The notes under the pieces are model-generated. The model saw nothing but the letters and a program-made list of their open reading frames with translations, did not search any database and was not told the DNA's origin. Both the position numbers and the translations under genes were made by a program. From the NCBI RefSeq assembly GCF_005938125.1, contig NZ_VCQN01000003.1, positions 466,890-530,889 of the forward strand: a DNA stretch of 64,000 nucleotides. The letters run 5' to 3'. Source of the DNA: Bacillus sp. BHET2 (GTDB lineage: Bacteria > Bacillota > Bacilli > Bacillales > Bacillaceae_B). Below, one piece after another: positions 42,783-51,777 of the stretch (position 1 is the first letter of the stretch; each line of letters begins with the position of its first letter).

Positions 42783-42809
42783 TGAAATATAATTTCTAAT
42801 TTCATTATA
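42783..42809 (-). promoter_or_regulatory. Promoter and RpiR-like operator of the GHL10 gene
   Basis: On the minus strand a TATAAT (42809-42804) is followed 8 bp downstream by GAAATATAATTTC (42783-42795), which differs by one base from GAAATTTAATTTC at 34279. A further ATTTCA half-site overlaps the right side (42798-42803), and two TGAAATAAT motifs lie at about 42750 and 42774. No good -35 was found. The placement near +1 fits repression. Confidence 0.65.
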
Positions 42810-42994
42810 ATGTGTCTGAAACTACTGGTATATAGTACCAATGTGGTGAAAAAACTGAATATTCAATCTATAACTAGGAAGATTAGACTAGGCGTATTGT
42901 TCTGAAGTGAAAAAGAGGAATACAGAATGTTGCGAACGAAGGTAACTAAACTGGTGTAAAATAGAAGTTAGATGTGAAGAGGAGAGTTGATGAC

Positions 42995-44050
42995 ATGTTC
43001 AAGGACCTATCAATTGATCAATGTGATTTACATACGTATACATTCGTGGATGTAAGATCTCCTTCTGAATATAGAGAGATGACGATCCCGGGCAGTTATA
43101 ATATCCCGGTGTTTGATGATGAAGAGAGAGCAGAAGTAGGAACCCTTTACAAACAAGTGAGCAAAGAAGCAGCAACGGATCGTGGACTGGAAATATTCTC
43201 AAGGAAGCTCCCTCAAATCGTGAAAGAATTCAAGAAGCTTGAGGGTGAAATAGTGGTGTTTTGCTGGCGTGGTGGAATGAGAAGCAAAGCGGCTGCAACC
43301 TTCTTGGATTTAATGGGTATCAAAACGTTCCGAATTCGAGGAGGCGTAAGAGCCTATCGACACTGGGTGCTGAATGAATTGGAAAACTTTGAAATAAAAC
43401 CTAAAGCTTTTGTATTAAATGGTGGGACAGGTATCGGGAAAACAGCTATTCTGAAGGAACTACTAAAGGAAGGGTATCCGATCCTTGATATTGAAGGCTT
43501 GGCTAACCATCGTGGCTCCATCTTTGGAGAAATCGGGCTTACGGCACATAACCAGAAAACATTCGATTCCCTCCTTCTACAGAATTTGATGAAGCTGCAG
43601 ACATCTCCATTTCTTCTATTTGAAGCAGAAAGTAAGCGAATTGGGAAGCTGCTTCTCCCTGATTTTTTAGTAGAGAAAAAAGAAAATGCGTTTCATATAT
43701 TTATTGAAATGCCTATGAAGGAAAGAATCGTTCATATTTTAGAAGAGTACCGCCTCCACGAGCATCATGAAGAATTTGTAGAAGCATTCCGGTACATCAA
43801 ACGAAGGATTCACAGTCCAATTGCCAATCAAATCGAGGATGAGTTAAAAGAGAAAAACTATGAACGGATCCTTGAGCTGTTACTCCAATACTATTATGAT
43901 CCGAGATACTTACATATGGCGAATCAATATCCCGAGGATCAAAGGATCACGATAAAGGTCAACTCCATTAAAGAAGCGTGTGAAAGAGTTAGACAACTTC
44001 TTTCGGATAAAGACGTTTTTGTATCTACTCAGTATGACCTCTTCTCATGA
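42995..44050 (+). CDS. mnmH: tRNA 2-selenouridine/geranyl-2-thiouridine synthase
   Basis: A 351-residue MnmH (SelU). Rhodanese domain first, with Cys90 in 'VVFCWRGGMRSKAAATF'; then a P-loop 'LNGGTGIGKTAIL' (residues 143-150) and 'LANHRGSIFGEIG'. It geranylates 2-thiouridine at the wobble base of tRNA-Lys/Glu/Gln and replaces sulfur by selenium using selenophosphate. No selD is next to it. ATG at 42995 with GGAGAG 8 nt upstream; an earlier in-frame start at 42974 precedes the ribosome site. Confidence 0.92.
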   Translation: MFKDLSIDQCDLHTYTFVDVRSPSEYREMTIPGSYNIPVFDDEERAEVGTLYKQVSKEAATDRGLEIFSRKLPQIVKEFKKLEGEIVVFCWRGGMRSKAAATFLDLMGIKTFRIRGGVRAYRHWVLNELENFEIKPKAFVLNGGTGIGKTAILKELLKEGYPILDIEGLANHRGSIFGEIGLTAHNQKTFDSLLLQNLMKLQTSPFLLFEAESKRIGKLLLPDFLVEKKENAFHIFIEMPMKERIVHILEEYRLHEHHEEFVEAFRYIKRRIHSPIANQIEDELKEKNYERILELLLQYYYDPRYLHMANQYPEDQRITIKVNSIKEACERVRQLLSDKDVFVSTQYDLFS

Positions 44051-44097
44051 TGCTGGAGTAAGGTGTATCTTTTTTGACAAAACGTTTATACAAGTGA

Positions 44098-44129
44098 TTG
44101 ACCGTGTAGTGCACCACATGGTTTATGAT
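44098..44129 (+). promoter_or_regulatory. MerR-type promoter with 20-bp spacer and dyad
   Basis: TTGACC (44098-44103) and TATGAT (44124-44129) are 20 bp apart, the over-long spacing that MerR activators correct. The dyad ACC.TGT.GTGCAC.ACA.GGT (44101-44122), centred on GTGCAC, fills the spacer. This is the expected autoregulatory site of the MerR gene starting at 44150. Confidence 0.8.
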
Positions 44130-44149
44130 TTAGGTGTGAGGTGGTAGGG

Positions 44150-44500
44150 ATGTACAAGGTGAGCGAGTTCTCCAAGATGACTGGTCTGAGTAAGGAAACG
44201 CTGCGCTACTATGCTGAGATTAAGCTTCTTGAACCTGTGTATATCGATCCTGCAAACAACTATCGTTATTACGATAATGGGTCTTATCTTGTAGGACGAT
44301 TACTGGTTTATTTAAGGAAATTTAACTTTTCCATCCAGGAAATGCTCGCAGTTGTGAATGATGAGTCCTTCGACAATCTGGAGAAGTTGATCCGCGCAAA
44401 AAAACGGGGATTGGAAGCTGAAATAGAACGAATACAAATAGTGATCGAAGAAATGGACGATTTCTTTGAGATGGGAATAGGAGAGGGCATAGATGATTAA
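44150..44500 (+). CDS. MerR-family regulator
   Basis: A 116-residue MerR protein: HTH 'YKVSEFSKMTGLSKETLRYYAEIKLLEPVYIDPANNYRYYD', then the dimer coiled coil 'LIRAKKRGLEAEIERIQIVIEEMDDFFE'. The usual C-terminal sensor is missing; the sensor may be the SRPBCC protein encoded next, whose ATG overlaps the MerR stop by 8 bp (ATGATTAA). ATG at 44150 with GAGGTGG upstream. Confidence 0.88.
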   Translation: MYKVSEFSKMTGLSKETLRYYAEIKLLEPVYIDPANNYRYYDNGSYLVGRLLVYLRKFNFSIQEMLAVVNDESFDNLEKLIRAKKRGLEAEIERIQIVIEEMDDFFEMGIGEGIDD

Positions 44501-44948
44501 TTGGCATGAAGAACGCATTATTCCGGTCAATATTGAAACAATCTGGCATTTATTTGAAATTGAAAACATTCAACGCATTATGCCGAACGTCGTTGAAAAC
44601 AAGGTACTGGAACAAAAGGAAGGCGTAGTGGGTTCGACCTATCAACAGAAATACAAAGAGGGCAAAAGAATTGAAACATATATCGTGGAAGACCTCGAGT
44701 ACGAAAATACCCCTGAAAAAAAGCACAACAAAATCGGTTTCACATTAGCTAAAGCCTTTGAAATCGAAACTGAATTCACCTTTTATAAAATCGATGAAAA
44801 TCAAACCAGATTCATCTATAAAGGCGAAAACAGAGGAGTGAACTTCCTGGGGAAAGTACTATTGAAGCTGGGGGGAGAAAAAAACAACAACAAAGTCGTC
44901 ACCGATTTCATGGACCGCGTAGAAAGCGAAGCCATGAAAGAAGTGTGA
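44493..44948 (+). CDS. SRPBCC family protein coupled to MerR
   Basis: A 151-residue helix-grip protein: 'WHEERIIPVNIETIWHLFEIENIQRIMPNVVENKVLEQKEG', 'IGFTLAKAFEIETEFTFYKIDENQTRFIYKGENRG' and a C-terminal amphipathic helix. Ligand unknown. Overlaps the MerR gene by 8 bp, so the two are made together. Possibly the ligand-sensing partner of the short MerR protein. Ends at a perfect repeat palindrome one base after the stop. Confidence 0.8.
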   Translation: MINWHEERIIPVNIETIWHLFEIENIQRIMPNVVENKVLEQKEGVVGSTYQQKYKEGKRIETYIVEDLEYENTPEKKHNKIGFTLAKAFEIETEFTFYKIDENQTRFIYKGENRGVNFLGKVLLKLGGEKNNNKVVTDFMDRVESEAMKEV

Positions 44949-44949
44949 A

Positions 44950-44995
44950 AAGAGGGACGGACCTCCGCACAAATGTGCGGAGGTCCGTCCCTCTT
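44950..44995. repeat. GGGACGGACCT palindromic repeat, copy 7
   Basis: Perfect 21-base arms (44950-44970 and 44975-44995) with a 4-nt loop AAAT; core AAGAGGGACGGACCTCCGCAC. Starts 2 nt after the SRPBCC stop. Confidence 0.93.
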
Positions 44996-45353
44996 ATAAA
45001 GCCCCAAAAACATGAAAAAATTTCATGCTTAAAAAATTTTTTTCAGGAAATATTTTGCATGAAAATTCATGTTGGAATTTGCTGAAGTATGTTCCATTTA
45101 GTTAATTTTTGTAAGCGATTTCTTTGTTATTGCATCAAGCTTTAAAAGATTCTGAATATTAAGTAAGTAATAACGTTTATATATTAGCTTTCATCATAAT
45201 GATTACAAGTATACTTGGAAAAAATGAACTTTTCTCGTTAACTTAATTTTTCGTTTTTTCTAAATTTCATGATATACTAACGAAAATTAAGAAAATTTAA
45301 TTAATCGGTTAATTATTCAAAAAATATACACGTTTAGTAGAGGAGGACATTGG
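44996..45353 (+). promoter_or_regulatory. AT-rich control region and leader of gltAB
   Basis: This 358-bp gap holds no gene. It is very AT-rich and carries dyads CATGAAAAAATTTCATG (45010-45026) and CATGAAAATTCATG (45059-45072). An extended -10 TGATATACT (45270-45278) is the likely gltA promoter. A perfect dyad TAATTAA-TCGG-TTAATTA (45298-45315) lies in the leader, about 20 bp past the expected start. The gltC activator gene that adjoins gltAB in B. subtilis is absent here. Confidence 0.6.
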
Positions 45354-48300
45354 ATGAAAACGAATCTTCCTGTAGCGCAAGGCATGTATGATCCTGCGCA
45401 AGAACATGAAGCATGTGGAATTGGCATGATTGCAAATATCGATGGGACAAAGAGTCATAACATCGTTCAAAATGCCATTAATATTCTATGTAACTTAGAA
45501 CATCGCGGAGGACAATCAGCTGATACAAGTACTGGTGACGGTGCCGGTATCCTTACCCAAATTCCTCATCATTTCTTCAAAAAGCAATGTGAAAAAGAAG
45601 ACATTATTCTTCCCCGAAAAGGTGAATATGGAATCGGGATGGTGTTTCTTCCCGAGAATTATGAGAAGCGCATGAAGAGTAAGGAAATCTTTGAGCGCAT
45701 CATTGATGAAGAGGGTCAGAAAACGCTAGGTTGGAGACCTGTTCCCCTCAATGATTCCTTTGTTGGGAAAGTGGCTTCCAAGTCTAAGCCGTTTATCCGC
45801 CAAGTATTTATTGGTGCATCGGACGACATTCAATCCCGGATGGATTTCGAGCGTAAGCTGTATGTAATCCGGAAACGAATTGAAAAAGAAGTTGCAACCG
45901 TCGAGGACCAAGAAGATGTCTACCTTTGCAGCTTGTCATCCACGACCATTGTTTACAAAGGGATGCTCATCCCGGAACAGCTCGATTCCTTTTACATTGA
46001 CCTCAACCACCCTGAGTTCCGTTCAGCTTTAGCTCTTGTACATTCCCGTTTTAGTACAAACACTTTCCCAAGCTGGCAAAGATCTCATCCAAATCGATAT
46101 ACGATTCATAATGGAGAATTCAATACATTACGAGGCAATGTCAACTGGATGCGTGCAAGGGAAAAGCTGTGCCATTCGACTGCGTTCAAAGAAGAAGATC
46201 TGGAAAAGATCCTCCCTGTCATTGACGAGACAGGCAGTGATTCCTCTATGTTTGATAACTGCTTTGAATTCCTTCATTTATCAGGTAGATCCCTTGCTCA
46301 TACAGCCATGATGATGGTACCTGAACCTTGGGAAAATGATGACACAATCCATCCAAAGAAAAAAGATTTCTATGAATACCATAGCTGTTTAATGGAGCCA
46401 TGGGATGGACCTGCTGCTCTTGTATTCACGGATGGAAATCAGATTGGTGCATGTCTTGACCGTAATGGACTAAGACCTGCCCGTTACTATGTAACGAAGG
46501 GCGGTATGATTGTTCTTGGTTCTGAAGTAGGTGCCCTTGATATTTTTGCCGATGATATTGTGTACAAAGATCGCCTGCAGCCAGGGAAAATGCTGCTTGT
46601 TGACCTGGAAAAGGGAAGAATCATCCCGGATGATGAGATCAAGCTGCGTGTTGCTTCAGAGCAGCCATATAGACACTGGCTTGATCATAATAAATTTGAA
46701 CTTGAAGATTTACCGGAAACGTTCCATGCACCGGTATTATTTGAAACAGAAGATATACTTCTGCAACAGCAAGCGTTCGGATACACAACAGAAGAACTGA
46801 ATAAAATCATTAAGCCGATGGTGACGGATGGAAAAGATCCGGTCGGTTCCATGGGGTATGACTCCCCACTGGCCGTTTTATCGAAAAAGCCTCAGCTTCT
46901 ATATAATTACTTCAAACAATTATTTGCTCAAGTCACAAATCCGCCTATCGATGCGATTCGGGAGCAAATCATTACATCGGTTGGTACAACGATTGGTGCA
47001 GAAGGAAACCTTGTTCATCCTGGTCCTGAGAGCTGCAGACATATCCATTTGAAGACACCGATCATTACCGGGGAAGAGCTCGAGAAGCTTCGTCATCAAA
47101 ATGAAAAGGGCTTTAAAACGGTGACGTTATCGATACTATTTGATGTGACAGATGAAGAAAGTCAGCTTGATCACACACTGGATGCGCTTTATGAAAGAGC
47201 TGACCAGGCAGTAGAAGAGGGCGCGACACTTCTGATTTTATCTGACCGTGGCGTTACGAAGGAGAAGGCAGCGATCCCTGCACTGCTTGCCGTTTCAGGT
47301 CTTCATCATCATTTAATTCGTCAGGGGACCCGTACGACCGTCAGCATCTTGCTGGAATCCGGTGAACCAAGAGAGGTCCACCATTTCGCCACCCTACTTG
47401 GATACGGAGCAGAAGCAATCAACCCGTATTTAGCCTATGAGACACTGCGTGATCTGATTGAAAAGGGTGAACTACAAGATATCAGCTACCTTCAAGCTGT
47501 GAAGAGGTTTGTGAAATCTGGGACAGACGGAGTCGTCAAAGTTCTCTCTAAAATGGGAATTTCCACGATTCAGAGTTACCGTGGCGCACAAATTTTCGAA
47601 GCGGTCGGCATCCATAAAGATGTCATTGATAAATACTTCACTCGTACTGCGTCAAGACTTGGCGGAATCGGAATGGATATTATCGAGAAAGAAGTGCTCA
47701 TGCGCCACCGAAAAGCGTTTAATGAGCGAAAAGATCATCAACAAACGTTGGAATCAGGAGACGAATTCCAATATCGTAAAAACGGAGAAGATCATGCATA
47801 CAATCCAAATACGATTCACACACTTCAACATGCATGCCGGACGAATAATTATGAGTTGTTCAAGAAATACTCCAACATGTTGACGGACGAAAAGCAGAAT
47901 CTTCAATCACTCCGAGGACTTCTATCATTTAAAGAAACCAAGGCGATTCCGATCGAAGAGGTAGAGTCAGTGGAAGAAATCTGTCGGAGATTCAAGACTG
48001 GAGCAATGTCATTTGGGTCCATCAGTCAGGAAGCACACGAAGCGTTAGCGATTGCCATGAATAAAATCGGCGGACGAAGCAACTCAGGCGAAGGTGGCGA
48101 ACACCCAAGCCGTTTCACCCCGGATGAAAATGGTGATTCACGACGGAGTTCGATAAAACAAGTAGCGTCTGGGCGCTTTGGGGTCACAAGTCACTACCTT
48201 GTGAACGCAGACGAAATCCAAATCAAAGTCGCCCAAGGGGCAAAACCAGGTGAAGGGGGACATCTCCCTGGCAAAAAGGTATATCCCTGGGTAGCTGAAG

Positions 48301-49952
48301 TGCGGGGATCCACACCTGGAGTAGAGTTGATATCACCACCTCCACATCATGATATCTACTCCATAGAAGACCTTGCCGAGTTGATTTATAACTTGAAAAA
48401 TGCGAACCCGCAGGCCCGCATTAGTGTAAAGCTTGTTTCAGCTGTTGGTGTTGGAACAATTGCTGCCGGTGTGGCAAAAGGGAGAGCGGATGTTGTCCTA
48501 ATTAGTGGCTATGACGGAGGTACTGGTGCTGCTCCAAGGACCAGTCTGAAGCATACGGGACTTCCATGGGAAATCGGTCTGGCCGAAGCCCATCAAACCT
48601 TACTGTTGAACCGTCTTCGTGACCGAATCGTCGTAGAGACCGATGGGAAAATGATGACAGGGCGGGATGTGGTCGTTGCATCGCTTCTAGGAGCGGAAGA
48701 ATACGGCTTCTCAACTGCACCACTTGTTGTCCTTGGTTGTGTCATGATGCGCGTTTGTCATATGAATACATGTCCTGTTGGAATTGCGACACAAGACCCT
48801 GAATTACGAAAGAAATACACGGGTGATCCTGAGCATGTAGCAAACTTCATGCGCTTTGTGGCTCAAGAAACAAGGGAGCTTATGGCAGAACTAGGGTTCA
48901 GGACCATTAACGAAATGATTGGAAGAACCGATGTTCTTGAAGCAAATGAAGCCATAGATCATTGGAAAGGCAAAGGCATTGACCTATCTGCCCTTCTTTA
49001 TCAGCCGGATGTACCTGAGAAGGTTGGCCGATATGCTACTCGCAAACAGGATCATGAGCTAGAGAAAACGCTAGATTATCAAGAGCTGATTCCACGCTGT
49101 CGTCAAGCAATTGAAACCGGAGAACCGGTTGAATGGACAACGGCGATTCGGAATATTCACCGAGTTACGGGTACGATGCTTGGGAGTGAAATCACAAAAC
49201 GATATGGGGCCGATGGCCTTCCAGAAGATACGATTCGCTTAACGTTCAAAGGATCTGCAGGTCAAAGCTTTGGAGCCTATATTCCAAATGGCCTGACTCT
49301 AAGACTTGTGGGAGATTCCAATGACTTCGTCGGAAAAGGGTTATCAGGCGGAAAAATCATTGTTCACCCGGATCCGACTGCTACATTTATCCCAGAAAGA
49401 AATACGATCATCGGTAACGTTTCCTTTTACGGTGCGTCTGGTGGAGAAGCCTACATTTACGGAGTTGCCGGCGAGCGCTTTTGTGTCCGTAATAGTGGGG
49501 CGCAGGTTGTCGTTGAAAGCGTCGGGGATCATGGATGTGAATACATGACAGGCGGAAAAGTAGTTGTTCTTGGCCTCACAGGACGCAATTTTGCCGCTGG
49601 TATGTCAGGCGGAGTGGCGTATGTCCTGGATGAAGATGAAAATTTCCGATCAAGATGTAACCACGAGCTTGTCCTCGTTCAGCCTTTATTTGATCCGGAA
49701 GAAATGAAAGAAGTATACGGTATGATCGAGAAATACGTTCATTATACAAATAGCAATAATGGAAAGAAAATTTTAGAAAACTGGGATTCATACGTGTCCA
49801 AATTTGTACGGGTCATCCCGAAATCGTATCTCAAGATGAGAGAACGGATAAGTGAGCTTGAAAATAGCGGGTTGGAAAAATTCGATGCTGAAATGGCAGC
49901 ATTTGAAGAAGGTACGAAAGAAGAGAAAAAAATATTAGAACCTGCGAAATAA
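45354..49952 (+). CDS. gltA: Glutamate synthase large subunit
   Basis: A 1532-residue GOGAT alpha subunit, full length. A 20-residue propeptide precedes the glutaminase nucleophile Cys21 ('EHEACGIGMIANI'). The central domain and FMN-binding synthase barrel follow ('GAMSFGSISQEAHEALAIAMNKIGGRSNSGEGGE', 'GYDGGTGAAP'); the 3Fe-4S cysteines are in 'CVMMRVCHMNTCPVGIATQ', and a glutamate-synthase beta-helix ends the protein. It makes two glutamates from glutamine and 2-oxoglutarate. AGGAGGAC precedes the ATG. Operon with gltB. Confidence 0.97.
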   Translation: MKTNLPVAQGMYDPAQEHEACGIGMIANIDGTKSHNIVQNAINILCNLEHRGGQSADTSTGDGAGILTQIPHHFFKKQCEKEDIILPRKGEYGIGMVFLPENYEKRMKSKEIFERIIDEEGQKTLGWRPVPLNDSFVGKVASKSKPFIRQVFIGASDDIQSRMDFERKLYVIRKRIEKEVATVEDQEDVYLCSLSSTTIVYKGMLIPEQLDSFYIDLNHPEFRSALALVHSRFSTNTFPSWQRSHPNRYTIHNGEFNTLRGNVNWMRAREKLCHSTAFKEEDLEKILPVIDETGSDSSMFDNCFEFLHLSGRSLAHTAMMMVPEPWENDDTIHPKKKDFYEYHSCLMEPWDGPAALVFTDGNQIGACLDRNGLRPARYYVTKGGMIVLGSEVGALDIFADDIVYKDRLQPGKMLLVDLEKGRIIPDDEIKLRVASEQPYRHWLDHNKFELEDLPETFHAPVLFETEDILLQQQAFGYTTEELNKIIKPMVTDGKDPVGSMGYDSPLAVLSKKPQLLYNYFKQLFAQVTNPPIDAIREQIITSVGTTIGAEGNLVHPGPESCRHIHLKTPIITGEELEKLRHQNEKGFKTVTLSILFDVTDEESQLDHTLDALYERADQAVEEGATLLILSDRGVTKEKAAIPALLAVSGLHHHLIRQGTRTTVSILLESGEPREVHHFATLLGYGAEAINPYLAYETLRDLIEKGELQDISYLQAVKRFVKSGTDGVVKVLSKMGISTIQSYRGAQIFEAVGIHKDVIDKYFTRTASRLGGIGMDIIEKEVLMRHRKAFNERKDHQQTLESGDEFQYRKNGEDHAYNPNTIHTLQHACRTNNYELFKKYSNMLTDEKQNLQSLRGLLSFKETKAIPIEEVESVEEICRRFKTGAMSFGSISQEAHEALAIAMNKIGGRSNSGEGGEHPSRFTPDENGDSRRSSIKQVASGRFGVTSHYLVNADEIQIKVAQGAKPGEGGHLPGKKVYPWVAEVRGSTPGVELISPPPHHDIYSIEDLAELIYNLKNANPQARISVKLVSAVGVGTIAAGVAKGRADVVLISGYDGGTGAAPRTSLKHTGLPWEIGLAEAHQTLLLNRLRDRIVVETDGKMMTGRDVVVASLLGAEEYGFSTAPLVVLGCVMMRVCHMNTCPVGIATQDPELRKKYTGDPEHVANFMRFVAQETRELMAELGFRTINEMIGRTDVLEANEAIDHWKGKGIDLSALLYQPDVPEKVGRYATRKQDHELEKTLDYQELIPRCRQAIETGEPVEWTTAIRNIHRVTGTMLGSEITKRYGADGLPEDTIRLTFKGSAGQSFGAYIPNGLTLRLVGDSNDFVGKGLSGGKIIVHPDPTATFIPERNTIIGNVSFYGASGGEAYIYGVAGERFCVRNSGAQVVVESVGDHGCEYMTGGKVVVLGLTGRNFAAGMSGGVAYVLDEDENFRSRCNHELVLVQPLFDPEEMKEVYGMIEKYVHYTNSNNGKKILENWDSYVSKFVRVIPKSYLKMRERISELENSGLEKFDAEMAAFEEGTKEEKKILEPAK

Positions 49953-49969
49953 AAGGGGAGGGGGATACG

Positions 49970-51457
49970 ATGGGAAAAGCAACTGGATTCATGGAATATA
50001 GTAGGCAAACGATGTCTGAACGACATCCTGAAGAACGAACGAAGGACTGGAACGATTATACATCTCCTCTTTCGGAAAAAGAAGTCATGAAACAAGGGGC
50101 ACGCTGCATGGACTGCGGCGTTCCCACTTGTCAGTCTGGAATGGAAATCAACGGTGCGACAACCGGTTGTCCTGTTTATCACTTAATACCGGAATGGAAC
50201 GATTTGGTTTACCAGGGACAATGGAAAGAAGCACTGAAGCGGGAGCATCAGATGAACAACTTCCCGGAGTTCACAGGCTTCGCTTGTCCGGCACCATGTG
50301 AAGGGGCATGCGTACTCGGAATTAATGAGCCACCTGTTGCGATCAGAACAGTGGAACGTTCAATTATTGAAAGGGGATTTGAAGAGGGGTGGGTCGTTCC
50401 TGAACCTCCTGAACATCGCACCGGCAAACGAGTGGCGGTCGTTGGATCAGGTCCGGCAGGGTTGGCTTCCGCTGCCCAACTGAATAAAGCTGGACACCTT
50501 GTGACGGTGTTCGAAAAGAATGACCGGGTAGGCGGACTTTTAACGTACGGGATACCGGAAATGAAACTCCCCTTTTCTATCGTCGAACGCCGCGTTGATA
50601 TTTTAAAACAAGAAGGCATTGAATTTGTAACAAACACGGAAGTCGGTAAGGACTATACGATTGAAAATCTCCGTGAAAACTTTGATGCTGTTATCCTGTG
50701 CGGAGGAGCTGCCGTTCACCGGGACATCCAAGTGGATGGACGCGAGTTGAAAGGCGTTCATTACGCAATGGAATTCCTTCACTCCAATACAAAAAGTCTA
50801 TTGGATTCCAATTTGGAAGATGGGAATTATATCTCTGCAGAAGGGAAAAATGTCATCGTCATCGGTGGCGGGGATACGGGTACAGATTGCCTGGCCACTT
50901 CTGTGAGACATAACTGTAAAAGTCTGACTCAATTCGATATTTATGATAAAAAAGGGAGCATGCGGGATGAAGTTGGCAATCCCTGGCCTCAATACCCGGT
51001 CATTCACCGGGTGGAATATGGTCAAAAAGAAGCAGCTGAAGTACTTGGGGATGATCCACGTGCATACGCTGTGATGACGAAGAAATTTGTCGGTGATGAA
51101 CATGGTCACATTAAAGAAGTCCACACGATTAATGTAAAGTTACGTTATGACGAAGATGGGAACAAAATTCGTGATGAAATCCCTGGCACTGAGCAAGTAT
51201 GGCCAGCAGATCTTGTCTTTCTCGCAATCGGCTTCAGCGGTCCGGAACAAGACCTGATCAAAGAGCTTGAAGTCGAGACTAACAGCAACTCAACCGTGAA
51301 AGCAGAGTACGGAAAATACCTGACCAACGTCGATGGTATCTTCGCTGCCGGAGACATGCGCCGAGGCCAAAGCCTTATCGTCTGGGCAATCAACGAAGGC
51401 CGTGAAGCAGCCCGCGAATGCGACCGCTACCTCATGGGCACAACTGAATTGCCTTAA
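49970..51457 (+). CDS. gltB: Glutamate synthase small subunit
   Basis: A 495-residue NADPH-GOGAT beta subunit. The N-terminal [4Fe-4S] cysteines are in '[15 protein letters not shown]', 'TTGCPVYH' and '[14 protein letters not shown]'. The FAD Rossmann motif is '[17 protein letters not shown]' and the NADPH motif '[18 protein letters not shown]'. It feeds electrons from NADPH to GltA. Starts 17 bp after gltA with AGGGGAGGGGG. A terminator and a split repeat follow. Confidence 0.97.
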   Translation: MGKATGFMEYSRQTMSERHPEERTKDWNDYTSPLSEKEVMKQGARCMDCGVPTCQSGMEINGATTGCPVYHLIPEWNDLVYQGQWKEALKREHQMNNFPEFTGFACPAPCEGACVLGINEPPVAIRTVERSIIERGFEEGWVVPEPPEHRTGKRVAVVGSGPAGLASAAQLNKAGHLVTVFEKNDRVGGLLTYGIPEMKLPFSIVERRVDILKQEGIEFVTNTEVGKDYTIENLRENFDAVILCGGAAVHRDIQVDGRELKGVHYAMEFLHSNTKSLLDSNLEDGNYISAEGKNVIVIGGGDTGTDCLATSVRHNCKSLTQFDIYDKKGSMRDEVGNPWPQYPVIHRVEYGQKEAAEVLGDDPRAYAVMTKKFVGDEHGHIKEVHTINVKLRYDEDGNKIRDEIPGTEQVWPADLVFLAIGFSGPEQDLIKELEVETNSNSTVKAEYGKYLTNVDGIFAAGDMRRGQSLIVWAINEGREAARECDRYLMGTTELP

Positions 51458-51458
51458 T

Positions 51459-51617
51459 AGAGGGACGGACCTCCGTCGGGCTTTAAGCCTGACGGGGGTT
51501 TTTCTTCGTTTATACATAGGAACTACACATAGGGACGGACCTCGCTTACCGCCACTCAGACACCATCCATCCCTTTAACCACGCCATTTATTCTAGTTTA
51601 TTTGAGGTCCGTCCCTC
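51459..51617. repeat. GGGACGGACCT repeat, copy 8 (compound, with internal gltAB terminator)
   Basis: Two left arms, GAGGGACGGACCTC at 51460-51473 and AGGGACGGACCTC at 51531-51543, share a single right arm GAGGTCCGTCCCTC at 51604-51617. Between the two left arms is an intrinsic terminator, CCGTCGGGCTT/AAGCCTGACGG (51473-51495) with GGGTTTTTC. The first left arm starts 3 nt after the gltB stop. It looks like a repeat that was duplicated or re-inserted. The remaining bases to 51777 hold no gene. Confidence 0.85.
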
Positions 51618-51777
51618 AGAGCTGAAAATGGGGAGGGAAGGGTTTGTTTTTCACTTCTAATCGAACTAGAACGGGAATATGGTCTACTGTATGGGCTTTG
51701 TCCATGAGGGGATTGACAACGAATCATATATTATTTGCTAGTTTACTAAACTTGAAGACTGTTAGGGGGAAATCAAA

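Noticed and set aside
51680..51691. NagR/YvoA-like operator TGGTCTACTGTA before nagP
   Set aside because: Only the left half agrees with the known TGGTCTAGACCA site; too weak to annotate separately.
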